The translations under genes and the position numbers were made by a program. From Deltaproteobacteria bacterium (GTDB taxonomy: Bacteria > Myxococcota_A > UBA9042 > DTJE01): a stretch of 37,144 bases of DNA. Below the pieces are notes generated by a model that worked only from the letters and a program-made list of their open reading frames with translations, was not told the DNA's origin and ran no database searches. The stretch is taken from contig JAKPTZ010000096.1 in NCBI GenBank assembly GCA_029555025.1, forward strand, positions 1 to 37,144, written 5' to 3'. This document shows positions 6,684 to 14,506 of this stretch, in pieces. Numbering within the stretch: position 1 is the stretch's first letter; every line of letters starts with the position of its first letter.

Positions 6684-8237
6684 ATGGTTGGGATACTTCT
6701 GGCTGCCATTGGAGGCATTGTCGGCGGCGGCGCGATCGCTTTCCTTGCGACACGCGCTACCGTCAAGTCGAGGCTTGAAAAGGAGAAGGAAAACCTGGAT
6801 GCCGCCATCCAGGAGAGTTCGGTCAAGTGGGAGGCAAAGGTTCAGCAGGCTCTGTCGCAGGCAAGAAATGCAGATATCCGTGTCAAGGCGCTTGAAAAGG
6901 AACTGAACAAGGTCAAGAGCGATGCCGACCGCAAGGAAGAGCGGCTGGCCAAGCGCGAGGAAACCGTTGATCGTAAGATGGACACGCTGGTTCAGCGGGA
7001 AAGCGAAATCGTTTCCCGCGAAAAGGAAACCGTTCAGCGGGAATCCGATGTGAAGGCCCGGATGGCCGAGGCCGAAAAGATGACCGCCGAGGCAAGGACC
7101 GTCCTGGAATCGGTCGCCGGCCTGAGCCAGGAAGAGGCCAGGGCGATGCTGACGGAACGCCTGATGGAAGACGTCAAGCTCTCGGCCGCGAAAAGCATCA
7201 AGATAATCGAGGAAGAGGCCAAGGAAGAGGCCGAGAAGCGCGCAAAGAAGATTGTCGGCGTGGCCATGATGCGGTACGCCGCCGAGTTCGCCAATGAAAG
7301 GACCGTTTCCGTCGTCCAACTCCCGAGCGAGGAGATGAAGGGGCGCATCATCGGGCGCGAAGGTCGGAACATACGTGCTTTCGAACAGGCGACCGGCATC
7401 GACGTGATTATCGACGATTCACCGGATACCGTTATCGTTTCCGGTTTCAATCCCGTTCGCCGCGAGATCGCAAGGCTCGCGCTGGAAAAACTGGTTCAGG
7501 ACGGCCGGATTCATCCCGCAAGGATCGAGGAACTGGTCGAGAAGACGGCCCGCGAGGTCGATCAGAACATCAAGGAAACCGGTGAGGACGCGCTGTACCA
7601 ACTCAGCCTGGGCACGATGCACCCGGAGCTTGTCAAGCTGATCGGTCGCATGAAGTACCGCACCAGTTATGGCCAGAACGTCCTTCAGCACAGCCTTGAA
7701 GTTGGCGGGCTTTCCGGACTGATGGCTGCCGAGATGGGCGTTCCGGTCAAGATGGCCCGCCGCGCCGGGTTGCTGCATGACATCGGGAAGGCGATTGACC
7801 ATGAGGTCGAGGGACCGCACGCGCTGGTCGGCGCCAATTTTGCCCGCAAGTTCGGTGAAAACGCCGAGATCGTTCATGCCATAGCGTCGCACCACAACGA
7901 GGAAAAGCCCCTTACGTTGCTGGCCCACATCACGGCCGCCGCCGACGCGGTGTCGGGTTCACGCCCCGGTGCCCGCCGCGAAAGTCTGGAAAATTACCTG
8001 AAGCGCCTTGGCGACCTGGAAGAAATTTCGAACTCGTTCGCCGGCGTGAACAGGTCTTATGCCATCCAGGCCGGCCGCGAGGTTCGCGTCATCGTTGAAA
8101 ACGAAAGGATCGACGATGACGGCGCCACCATCCTTGCCCGCGACATCGCCCGCAAGATCGAGGAGCAGCTTTCCTACCCGGGCCAGGTCAAAGTCTGCGT
8201 GATCCGGGAAACCCGCGCCGTCGATTTCGCGAAGTAA
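6684..8237 (+). CDS. rny: Ribonuclease Y
   Basis: Membrane-anchored endoribonuclease that starts mRNA decay. The 517-residue product has an N-terminal membrane anchor (residues 2-22), a long charged coiled coil to about residue 200, a KH RNA-binding domain (GRIIGREGRNIRAFEQATG), and the HD catalytic domain with H365-D366 in LLHDIGKAIDHE. ATG 6684 is chosen over the in-frame ATG at 6627 because GGGAGG sits six bases upstream and the protein then begins directly with the anchor, as in the family. It ends facing ybeY, with a repeat-bearing gap between them. YbeY, itself linked to RNA processing, is on the opposite strand. Confidence 0.95.
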   Translation: MVGILLAAIGGIVGGGAIAFLATRATVKSRLEKEKENLDAAIQESSVKWEAKVQQALSQARNADIRVKALEKELNKVKSDADRKEERLAKREETVDRKMDTLVQRESEIVSREKETVQRESDVKARMAEAEKMTAEARTVLESVAGLSQEEARAMLTERLMEDVKLSAAKSIKIIEEEAKEEAEKRAKKIVGVAMMRYAAEFANERTVSVVQLPSEEMKGRIIGREGRNIRAFEQATGIDVIIDDSPDTVIVSGFNPVRREIARLALEKLVQDGRIHPARIEELVEKTAREVDQNIKETGEDALYQLSLGTMHPELVKLIGRMKYRTSYGQNVLQHSLEVGGLSGLMAAEMGVPVKMARRAGLLHDIGKAIDHEVEGPHALVGANFARKFGENAEIVHAIASHHNEEKPLTLLAHITAAADAVSGSRPGARRESLENYLKRLGDLEEISNSFAGVNRSYAIQAGREVRVIVENERIDDDGATILARDIARKIEEQLSYPGQVKVCVIRETRAVDFAK

Positions 8238-8248
8238 TCTGTTGCGCA

Positions 8249-8292
8249 GGGCGGAGGTAATCCCCGCGTACGGGCGAATGAAAATTCGCCCG
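8249..8292 (+). repeat. Dispersed hairpin repeat, copy 1
   Basis: A 44-nt unit whose 3' half is GGGCGAATGAAAATTCGCCC (8272-8291). It is a perfect 8-bp stem, 9 bp with the flanking C/G, closed by a GAAA loop of the GNRA type. It lies between the convergent rny and ybeY genes. Copy 2 repeats the whole unit 80 bp downstream with two differences. Further copies lie at 14507 and 36905-36999. Confidence 0.85.
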
Positions 8293-8328
8293 CCGGAACG
8301 ATGCAAGAACATCATGCTGAACCGCAGC

Positions 8329-8376
8329 GGGCGGATGTAATCCCCGCGTACGGGCGAATGAAAATCCGCCCGTACG
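8329..8376 (+). repeat. Dispersed hairpin repeat, copy 2
   Basis: Direct repeat of copy 1 (42 of 44 bases). Here the stem extends outward through CGTAC / GTACG to 13 bp (8347-8359 with 8364-8376), with one A-C mismatch and the same GAAA loop. A further half-copy (TTTCGCCCGGGC) follows near 8392. No U-tract follows, so this is not a standard intrinsic terminator. Confidence 0.85.
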
Positions 8377-8415
8377 AGGACGGCACAGGAAATTTCGCCC
8401 GGGCAATCCTCGAAT

Positions 8416-8886
8416 CTATGAAATCTCTGCCATGACCGCGGCGAAGACCTGTTCCTGTCTTTCGAACATGATTCGCTCGTCTTCCGGTCCGGTCTCGTGG
8501 TCGAACCCGATCAGGTGAAGCAGGCTGTGAATGAAAAGGAAGACGACCTCGGAAAAGAAGGGATCCGTCCCGGCCGCCGCGTCCTTGACGTGAATCGGTC
8601 CCTGAGCAGCCGCCTGTTCCAGGGAAATGACGATTTCACCAAGCGGCGCCCTGACTTCGGGCGGCATCGGCACGTCAGGCGCGAATGGGAACGAGAGGCA
8701 GTCGGTCGGGCCGGACTTGCCGCGCCATTGTGCGTTCAGTTCGGCAATCACGGCATTCGACACGAACGTGACTTCGACGTCATCGTCCGCATGGCCGGCA
8801 ATGCGCAAGGCCGTTTCAAACGCGACGTCGAAGCAGCCACGGACGATTTTGACTTTCCTCTGGTTGTTATAGACGTGAACCGCCAT
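8416..8886 (-). CDS. ybeY: Endoribonuclease/rRNA maturation factor YbeY
   Basis: Single-domain metal-dependent protein needed for 16S rRNA 3'-end maturation and ribosome quality control. The 156-residue product has the diagnostic zinc motif HSLLHLIGFDH and, earlier, the ELNAQWRGKSGPTDCLSFPF block. The start chosen (ATG ending at 8886) has GGGGGAG just upstream. The frame is open to 8937, but that would overlap phoH much further. As chosen, it overlaps the 3' end of phoH by 20 bp, so the two are translationally coupled. The phoH-ybeY pair is very widely conserved. Confidence 0.94.
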   Translation of the reverse strand: MAVHVYNNQRKVKIVRGCFDVAFETALRIAGHADDDVEVTFVSNAVIAELNAQWRGKSGPTDCLSFPFAPDVPMPPEVRAPLGEIVISLEQAAAQGPIHVKDAAAGTDPFFSEVVFLFIHSLLHLIGFDHETGPEDERIMFERQEQVFAAVMAEIS

Positions 8887-9862
8887 CGGCTCCCCCTTTG
8901 TCGAGTCCATCCCACGCCCGGATGATTCGGCGGACAAGCGGATGGCGCATCACATCGGCGTCGGTAAACCTGGAAATTGCAATCCCCGGCACGTCGGCAA
9001 GGACATTGACCGCGTACTCCAGGCCGGACGGGACGCCGGCCGGCAGATCCGTCTGCGTGAGGTCGCCGGTTACAACGGCGCGCGACCCGCAGCCCAGGCG
9101 GGTCAGGAACATCTTCATCTGGTCGGCGGTACAGTTCTGGGCCTCGTCCAGGATGATGAAAGCGTTTGAAAGAGTGCGGCCCCTCATGAATGCCAGGGGC
9201 GCGATTTCGATGACGCCCTTGTCGATAAGGCGCTGGCCGCGGTCATTGTCCATTATGTCGTAAAGTGCGTCGTACAGCGGCCGCAGGTACGGATTCACCT
9301 TTTCCGCCAGGTCGCCGGGAAGGAAGCCAAGGCGTTCCCCGGCCTCGACCGCGGGACGCGTCAGGACGATTGATTTGACCTTGTGGGATTGAAGGAAGCC
9401 AAGCGCCGTCGCCATTGCCAGGTAAGTCTTCCCGGTACCGGCCGGCCCGACCGAAATCACCAGATCGTTGTCCCGCATCGCCCGGATGTAGCCTTTCTGG
9501 GCTGGCGTGCGTGGGCGAACCGGCGACGGGACGCCGCCGATTGATACGCCGGACGCGAAGACGTCGGCAAGGTCGGCGGCCGGGTCGGCCTCGAGCACGG
9601 CCACCGCACGGTCGATATCGACAGGGGTAACGTCATGCGAAGCCTGGCAAAGCGTGTAAAGCTGCTTGAGGATGCCCTGGGCGACCTTGACGACGTCCGG
9701 CTGGCCGTAAAGGCTGACCTGGTTTCCCCGGATGCGGACGACCACGCCAAGCAGGGCTTCCAGGCGGCGGACATTTTCGTCACCCTGGCCGCAAAGCGAC
9801 ATGAAGGCGTTGATATCGGAAAATTCGATATCGACCTGGATCGATTGATTACTTTGTATCAT
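8867..9862 (-). CDS. phoH: PhoH-family ATPase (PhoL-like)
   Basis: Cytoplasmic P-loop ATPase of 331 residues. It has an N-terminal KH-like region with GDENVRRLEALLGVVVRIRG, Walker A GPAGTGKTYLA, a VLTRPAVEAGERLGFLPGDL block, Walker B FIILDEAQN, and a sensor GDLTQTDLP. This is the PhoL/YbeZ type that is paired with YbeY and thought to act in rRNA and ribosome metabolism. The start at 9862 (MIQSNQSIQ) is preferred because it begins at the conserved region and overlaps the upstream DUF4388 gene by only 14 bp; a longer start at 9889 is possible. The whole four-gene set on this strand overlaps head to tail. Confidence 0.93.
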   Translation of the reverse strand: MIQSNQSIQVDIEFSDINAFMSLCGQGDENVRRLEALLGVVVRIRGNQVSLYGQPDVVKVAQGILKQLYTLCQASHDVTPVDIDRAVAVLEADPAADLADVFASGVSIGGVPSPVRPRTPAQKGYIRAMRDNDLVISVGPAGTGKTYLAMATALGFLQSHKVKSIVLTRPAVEAGERLGFLPGDLAEKVNPYLRPLYDALYDIMDNDRGQRLIDKGVIEIAPLAFMRGRTLSNAFIILDEAQNCTADQMKMFLTRLGCGSRAVVTGDLTQTDLPAGVPSGLEYAVNVLADVPGIAISRFTDADVMRHPLVRRIIRAWDGLDKGGADGGSRL

Positions 9863-11180
9863 CGGACGGTTCCGCTCCCATCCCGGCATCGGCCGGCTCC
9901 GGGGCCTTTGCCGTTTCCGGGGCGCTGTTTTGTGCCGGGGCTTCCCGGTCCTGCAACTCACGAATGATCAGAAGTTTCCGAACCCGTTCCTTTTCTGCCT
10001 GCTCTTCAGCGGCGGCCTGAAGGATCTGTTCGGCGACAACCGCGTCGTTATCGTCGATCAGTCCATCGTTAAGCAACTTATCAACCGTGATGTCGTTCTT
10101 TGATGTCAGCAGATGGTAAGACAGGATGGCGCCGGACACCCGATCCCGAATCGAATCCATGATGGTCGAGCCGTAGGCGGCGGTTCTCAACCCGTAACGG
10201 GTGCTGACGTGCGGAAGCCGTTCCGGGGAAATCCGGGTTCCGACCAGGAACCCAAGCCCGGTCAACACCAGCACCAGGCTCAGGGCGCGAACCAGATTCC
10301 AGAACGTGTGATTTGTTCCGGAACGATCGGGGGGATCCACGGTCGCCACGACGTACCCGGTATCGATAAGGGCGGCAAGTGCGCGCATGACGGAAAAGCG
10401 CGATTGGCCGCTTGCGGTCTGAAGGTCGTCGATGGTTCGATGTCCATCGACAAAGAAATAAATCTGCTTTTCCGCCGAACCGAGGTCGAGATCCTCCCAA
10501 AGGTATTCTTCCGGGTTTGAATCGAGTTGGGACGTTCTGACAAAACCAACCGAATCGTCCGGAAAATGAGCCATGATTCCCGGTAGTTCCGCTGCGCGCC
10601 GGGACACTTCCTTCAGCAGGAAGGGAATCGGCAGGTGGCAGTTCCTTCGAAGACCGGCCGGAAGGTACTTGAAAAAAGTGAATTCCAGGTCGCGTTCGCC
10701 CATCACCTTCAGAAGGATTTCCGTCAGGGTGGCCTCGAGCAGGTTTGCCGCGGTTGTCATGGAAATGCGGTTGGCCTTTACCAGTTCGACCTCGATGGAC
10801 GTATTGTTGTGATCGGCCTTGCGGACGGCGGCCTTGAAGTGCTTCATGCTGACAAGGCCGTTGTCCAGGAGCAGTTCGGGAATCGTGTCCTGGGTAAGAT
10901 CCTGGTGGGCCACGCTGACCACTCGTCCCTTTTCCACCGTTGCCGAAAGAACGTCCTTGCCATCACGCCTTGCGGTAAGAACCCCCGTCAGGTTCCTGCG
11001 GTAGATGACGGCCAGAGCCGCGAACAGCGGCGGATATTTCTGCCTTCCGGCCGGTCCGGTTTCAAACGGATTGAAGGCGCGCGTCTTTGACGAGTCATCG
11101 TCGTACCCGTCCGACTGGTCGTCATGCATTTCGACGTCCAGGCGAATCGGGGACATCGCTATTTCAAGATCGTCGCTCAT
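9849..11180 (-). CDS. DUF4388-type membrane protein
   Basis: A 443-residue protein. Residues 50-115 (PPLFAALAVIYRRNLTGVLT..VLSATVEKGRVVSVAH..) follow the DUF4388/PATAN pattern, a domain linked to signalling and regulatory proteins in deltaproteobacteria, with helical material continuing to about 215. Residues 240-280 (FVDGHRTIDDL..SRFSVMRALAALIDTGYV) look like the small winged-helix unit often found with DUF4388. A single hydrophobic segment follows at about 296-315, then a charged helical tail and a Pro/Ala/Glu-rich end. With one TM and no signal peptide, the DUF4388 part would be cytoplasmic. It starts in an ATGA overlap with the stop of the 686-residue TPR membrane protein and overlaps phoH at its end, so expression is tied to both. 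Its biochemical role is unknown. Confidence 0.75.
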   Translation of the reverse strand: MSDDLEIAMSPIRLDVEMHDDQSDGYDDDSSKTRAFNPFETGPAGRQKYPPLFAALAVIYRRNLTGVLTARRDGKDVLSATVEKGRVVSVAHQDLTQDTIPELLLDNGLVSMKHFKAAVRKADHNNTSIEVELVKANRISMTTAANLLEATLTEILLKVMGERDLEFTFFKYLPAGLRRNCHLPIPFLLKEVSRRAAELPGIMAHFPDDSVGFVRTSQLDSNPEEYLWEDLDLGSAEKQIYFFVDGHRTIDDLQTASGQSRFSVMRALAALIDTGYVVATVDPPDRSGTNHTFWNLVRALSLVLVLTGLGFLVGTRISPERLPHVSTRYGLRTAAYGSTIMDSIRDRVSGAILSYHLLTSKNDITVDKLLNDGLIDDNDAVVAEQILQAAAEEQAEKERVRKLLIIRELQDREAPAQNSAPETAKAPEPADAGMGAEPSDDTK

Positions 11181-13237
11181 CTTTTCCTTGTGATGATTAC
11201 GTCAATCACCGACCACAGGTAAGCCGAGACCAGCAGGATCGGCGGCAGCAGTGGAAGGCCACGGGCCTGCTGCGGAATATATGCGAAACTGTCGATGATC
11301 GGCGCGCTTGGCGTTATCACCATCATCGCGCCAAGGCCAAGCAGAAGCATCATCGTAAGCCCTCGGAACGGGCGGCCGCCGAGTATCTGCCCAGAGCCGG
11401 GAACCGCGATTGACATCGCGGGCAGCCAGTACCTGGCGGCAAGACCGCGATGCTGGAAGGCGGACATGGCCGCGACGTCCTTGGGATCCAGGAATGCCGG
11501 CCGAACCTGGTCGAAAAGGCATATCGGGCAATGCTCGAACCCGGAAGCCCGCCTGTTGCAGGAAGGACAGATGACGTGGCCGCAGGCCGGGCAACGAACC
11601 GCCCGTCGCCGTCTTGGATTGACGAAGACAAGCGCGACGCCCACGGCAAGCATTACCGCGAGGATTAACGGAATCATCTGCGGGCTGACGGCCCCCAGAA
11701 GAACCGACTTGAACGGGAGCAGCGGCGGCGTCCGGGTCAGAAGCTCGAAATTGGAAAGCCCGTCAAAGTAAATTTCGTGATTGGACGATGGCCGCGGAGG
11801 GCGAAGCTCGCCCGCCAGTTCCACCAGGTGATCGCATGCGTCGCTGGACGCCGTCAGCGTCCTGACCTGGGCCATGAAATCAAGATCGGATTCCTTCGTA
11901 ATCTCAAGGACGCGCTGCAGGCTGAGTTCCATGCCCTTGCGATCGCCGGCCAGACCGGACGCAACTGCCATTCCACGATTCGCGGCCTCGTTGTCGGGGG
12001 AAGCCGTGAGCGCCCGGCTGTACCAGCCCATCGCCGAGGCCATTACTGCCGTGTCGTGCCGCCCGGCAGGGCATTTGTGAAGTCCGTCAAGAACAATGAC
12101 GTTGCCCATAAGAACCTGGCCCAGCGGAGATTCAAGGCTGTCCTTGCGGGCTTCCATGAAACTTCGGATGGCTGGTATCTGATCCGGCTGCCCAATCGCG
12201 AACTGGAGCCTGCCCAGCGCGACAGCAACGATGGTCGATTCGTGTCGTGCCCGGTCGCCGACGCCAGTGGCGCCAACCCCGTCGTCCAGAAGAAGTTCAA
12301 GAGCCTGTCGGGACTCCTGCGGGCAGTATTCGGTGATGCACGACCAGCGCAGCGTGCCGGCGGTACCGTTCACATGCCCGGGAAGCGCGGTCAGCGAGCC
12401 TGTGGTCGGCAGGGCCGCCGCCACGACGGTCATGACAACGATCATGATGCGCTCGGAAAGACGTCCGTATGGAAACACCAGCAGCATCCAGAGCGCGGCG
12501 GTCAGAAGCAATCCAGCCCCAAGGACGAACGGGGCGAAACAGATGACCAGGAGCAGCAGTGTCAGCAGGCCGTTCGACAGGCCCCGACTGAAGCTCTGCA
12601 GGGGCCCCCTTGATTTTCGAATTTCGGCTGCGGTGAAGTGGGTTGTTTCAGCGTTCGGGAGGATGTCGCCAATGTCGTGGCGGATCATGGGGAAGTATCG
12701 AATCAGGAAGCCGAGACCCAGGATGATGTATAGAATCAGCAGGACGCCGATCAGATAGAAACTGGACTCGGCCGCCAGAATGGAAGCGCTGCGCGGGAAA
12801 CGCAGCATTCGTTCGAAACCGTCCATGGCGATTGTGGCCGCCGGGCCGATGTTCTGAATTCCCTGGAAAAGGCGAACCTTGGCCAGCTTGAAATAGACGG
12901 CAGGATAGTCGGGAGCAAGTTCAATCGCGGTCTCGAGAAGCTGTCTTCGCTTCTTCGGGGTCGATTCGGTGGTGCCGGGATCAAAATAGCCGATGAAGGC
13001 AGCCGCAACCGGCGACAGATTGGCAATGTTGTATTGTTTGCGCAGGGTTATGAGCTGTTTCAGAGCGACTTCGGCCGTATCGATCCGGCCGGCACGGAGG
13101 TTGGTCAGTAGTACCCCGGCCTGCTTGTCGATTTCGGGCGGGGGCAGCGGAATTTCCGTGTAGGCAGCTGCCCCCGGCGATAACGCCGAAAAGATAACTG
13201 CGGCCAAGACGGGTATTAGTATGCGTCCCGTGTTCAT
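11177..13237 (-). CDS. Multi-pass membrane protein with TPR-like regions and a zinc ribbon
   Basis: A 686-residue protein of no family I know. Residues 1-25 are a signal peptide (ending PGAAAY). TPR-like helices occupy about 35-150 (LLETAIELAPDYPAVYFKLA). Hydrophobic segments lie at about 158-180, 222-256 and 264-280. A second TPR-like region follows at about 330-460 (WYSRALTASPDNEAANRGMA), then a membrane segment at 521-539. A cytoplasmic-looking zinc ribbon carries CPAC, CPSC and CPIC pairs (C549/C552, C557/C560, C570/C573). The VPGSGQILGGRPFRGL stretch near 612 resembles the PGxGQ motif of TM2-like membrane proteins, and hydrophobic segments follow near 628-642 and 664-682. No Shine-Dalgarno precedes the ATG; a promoter sits seven bases upstream. 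It is the first gene of the overlapping set with DUF4388, phoH and ybeY. Confidence 0.8.
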   Translation of the reverse strand: MNTGRILIPVLAAVIFSALSPGAAAYTEIPLPPPEIDKQAGVLLTNLRAGRIDTAEVALKQLITLRKQYNIANLSPVAAAFIGYFDPGTTESTPKKRRQLLETAIELAPDYPAVYFKLAKVRLFQGIQNIGPAATIAMDGFERMLRFPRSASILAAESSFYLIGVLLILYIILGLGFLIRYFPMIRHDIGDILPNAETTHFTAAEIRKSRGPLQSFSRGLSNGLLTLLLLVICFAPFVLGAGLLLTAALWMLLVFPYGRLSERIMIVVMTVVAAALPTTGSLTALPGHVNGTAGTLRWSCITEYCPQESRQALELLLDDGVGATGVGDRARHESTIVAVALGRLQFAIGQPDQIPAIRSFMEARKDSLESPLGQVLMGNVIVLDGLHKCPAGRHDTAVMASAMGWYSRALTASPDNEAANRGMAVASGLAGDRKGMELSLQRVLEITKESDLDFMAQVRTLTASSDACDHLVELAGELRPPRPSSNHEIYFDGLSNFELLTRTPPLLPFKSVLLGAVSPQMIPLILAVMLAVGVALVFVNPRRRRAVRCPACGHVICPSCNRRASGFEHCPICLFDQVRPAFLDPKDVAAMSAFQHRGLAARYWLPAMSIAVPGSGQILGGRPFRGLTMMLLLGLGAMMVITPSAPIIDSFAYIPQQARGLPLLPPILLVSAYLWSVIDVIITRKR

Positions 13238-13243
13238 GGCGCA

Positions 13244-13271
13244 AGTCTAGCAAGACGGCGCCAGTTGTCGA
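13244..13271 (-). promoter_or_regulatory. Sigma70-type promoter of the TPR-membrane/DUF4388/phoH/ybeY operon
   Basis: On the minus strand, TCGACA (13271-13266), a 16-bp spacer and TAGACT (13249-13244). Seven bases separate the end of the -10 from the A of the ATG at 13237, so transcription should start at or next to the start codon, giving a leaderless mRNA. Confidence 0.45.
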
Positions 13272-13321
13272 ATGGAAATTTGAAGGAATTTTACAAATGG
13301 ACGAGCGGCAGCGGGTGCGGA

Positions 13322-13423
13322 CTACTTTCCGCGCTTGCGGCGTTCGTGGCGCATCTTCTTGCGCATCTTTTCGTACTTGTGCTTCCGCATCTTCTTACGC
13401 CGCTTCTTGATCACGCTGCCCAT
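13322..13423 (-). CDS. AURKAIP1/COX24 domain protein (33 residues)
   Basis: A very short gene found by reading the minus strand. It reads MGSVIKKRRKKMRKHKYEKM and continues RKKMRHERRKRGK before TAG. This is the bacterial AURKAIP1/COX24 (DUF1713) pattern: an almost all-basic helix beginning MGSVIKKRRK.M and ending in RRK.GK. The mitochondrial relative mS38 is a small-subunit ribosomal protein, so a ribosome-associated role is likely here, but that is inference. GAGG lies eight bases before the ATG, and a TTGACA promoter stands upstream. It is 84 bp ahead of the operon that ends with ybeY, a ribosome maturation gene, which may not be a coincidence. Confidence 0.85.
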   Translation of the reverse strand: MGSVIKKRRKKMRKHKYEKMRKKMRHERRKRGK

Positions 13424-13470
13424 ATCGAAAACCTCGTAATGTTTACGCCCAAAGAAAACGAACGGCGTGT

Positions 13471-13499
13471 AGGTTACCGGGGCCGGTACAATCTGTCAA
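13471..13499 (-). promoter_or_regulatory. Promoter of the COX24-like gene
   Basis: On the minus strand, a perfect TTGACA (13499-13494), a 17-bp spacer and TAACCT (13476-13471). Transcription would start near 13464, about 40 nt before the ATG at 13423. The -10 is weak (three of six). Confidence 0.45.
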
Positions 13500-13548
13500 G
13501 GCCCGATGGCACCGAAGTGCCGTTTCGGAGGGCTGGTGGCGGTCGCGG

Positions 13549-13576
13549 TGGACAATGATGGTGGATTGGACATAAT
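13549..13576 (+). promoter_or_regulatory. Promoter of lipA
   Basis: TGGACA (13549-13554), a 16-bp spacer and CATAAT (13571-13576), with five of six matches in each hexamer. Transcription would start near 13583, about 20 nt before the ATG at 13604. No clear ribosome site lies in that short leader. Confidence 0.5.
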
Positions 13577-13603
13577 TGCGTCCGATTGTTCGATGGTGCG
13601 CCC

Positions 13604-14491
13604 ATGTCCTGCGAAAGAAAGAGGCTTCCCGAGTGGTTCAAGGTTTCACTGCCTGCCGGCCGAACCGCTGCCGAAATGCATCGGCGGCTGTCGCGTCTCG
13701 GGCTGCACACCGTCTGCGAGTCAGCGCGCTGTCCGAACCAGGCGGAGTGCTGGGGCGCCGGAACTGCGACCGTCATGATCATGGGGGACGTGTGCACGCG
13801 CGGTTGCAGGTTCTGCAATGTTAAGACCGGGCACCCGGAATGCGCGCCGGATCCGGAGGAGCCGGGCAACGTCGCCCGGGCCGTTGCCGATGCCGGTCTC
13901 AAATACGTCGTGCTTACGTCCGTCGATCGGGACGACCTTGCCGACGGTGGCGCGGGGCACTTCGCCGCGACCATCCGGGCCGTAAAGGGTCTTAGCCCGG
14001 AAATACGGGTCGAGGCGTTGATACCTGATTACCGCGGCGATCGGCTGACAACGGTTCTGGAATCGGGGGTCGATGTCCTTGCGCACAACGTCGAGGTCGT
14101 GCCGCGCATGACCCCGAAGCTGAGGGATCGCAGGGCGTCCTGGGAAAATTCGATTGGGGTGCTTGTCGAGGCCGGCGCATACCGTCGGCGGGACGGGGCA
14201 TGCGTTCTGACCAAGTCTTCATTGATGGTTGGCGTTGGCGAATCGGACGACGAGATCCGTGACGCGATTCGACTGCTGAGCGAGGCCGGCGTCGCGATGA
14301 TCACAATCGGCCAGTATCTGCAACCAACCGCAAGGCACTGGCCGGTCGATCGCTATGTGGAACCAGTCGTGTTCGATTCTTACCGCGAGTTCGCACTTTC
14401 GCTGAATATTCCGTTCATCGCAAGCGGCCCGCTTGTCAGGTCGTCTTATCGCGCCGCGGAACTGTTCGCGTTGAACAGGCTTCAAACCTGA
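13604..14491 (+). CDS. lipA: Lipoyl synthase
   Basis: Radical-SAM enzyme that inserts two sulfurs into octanoyl groups on lipoyl-dependent enzyme subunits. The product has 295 residues. Auxiliary cluster cysteines are C38, C43 and C49 (CESARCPN..ECW). Radical-SAM cysteines are C64, C68 and C71 (CTRGCRFC). The conserved TSVDRDDLADGGA, HNVEVV and KSSLMVGVGE blocks follow, and the C-terminal RSSY supplies the Ser ligand of the auxiliary cluster. ATG 13604 is preferred; a TTG at 13586 is in frame and lies close to the predicted transcription start. No lipB is seen nearby. The gene is transcribed away from the COX24-like gene and ends facing deoC across a hairpin repeat. Confidence 0.96.
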   Translation: MSCERKRLPEWFKVSLPAGRTAAEMHRRLSRLGLHTVCESARCPNQAECWGAGTATVMIMGDVCTRGCRFCNVKTGHPECAPDPEEPGNVARAVADAGLKYVVLTSVDRDDLADGGAGHFAATIRAVKGLSPEIRVEALIPDYRGDRLTTVLESGVDVLAHNVEVVPRMTPKLRDRRASWENSIGVLVEAGAYRRRDGACVLTKSSLMVGVGESDDEIRDAIRLLSEAGVAMITIGQYLQPTARHWPVDRYVEPVVFDSYREFALSLNIPFIASGPLVRSSYRAAELFALNRLQT

Positions 14492-14506
14492 TGCGCGACC
14501 CGGCCC

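Noticed and set aside
8249-8376. CRISPR array
   Set aside because: Only two units of this spacing, each a hairpin with an internal loop; related copies lie scattered at other loci and no cas genes are present.
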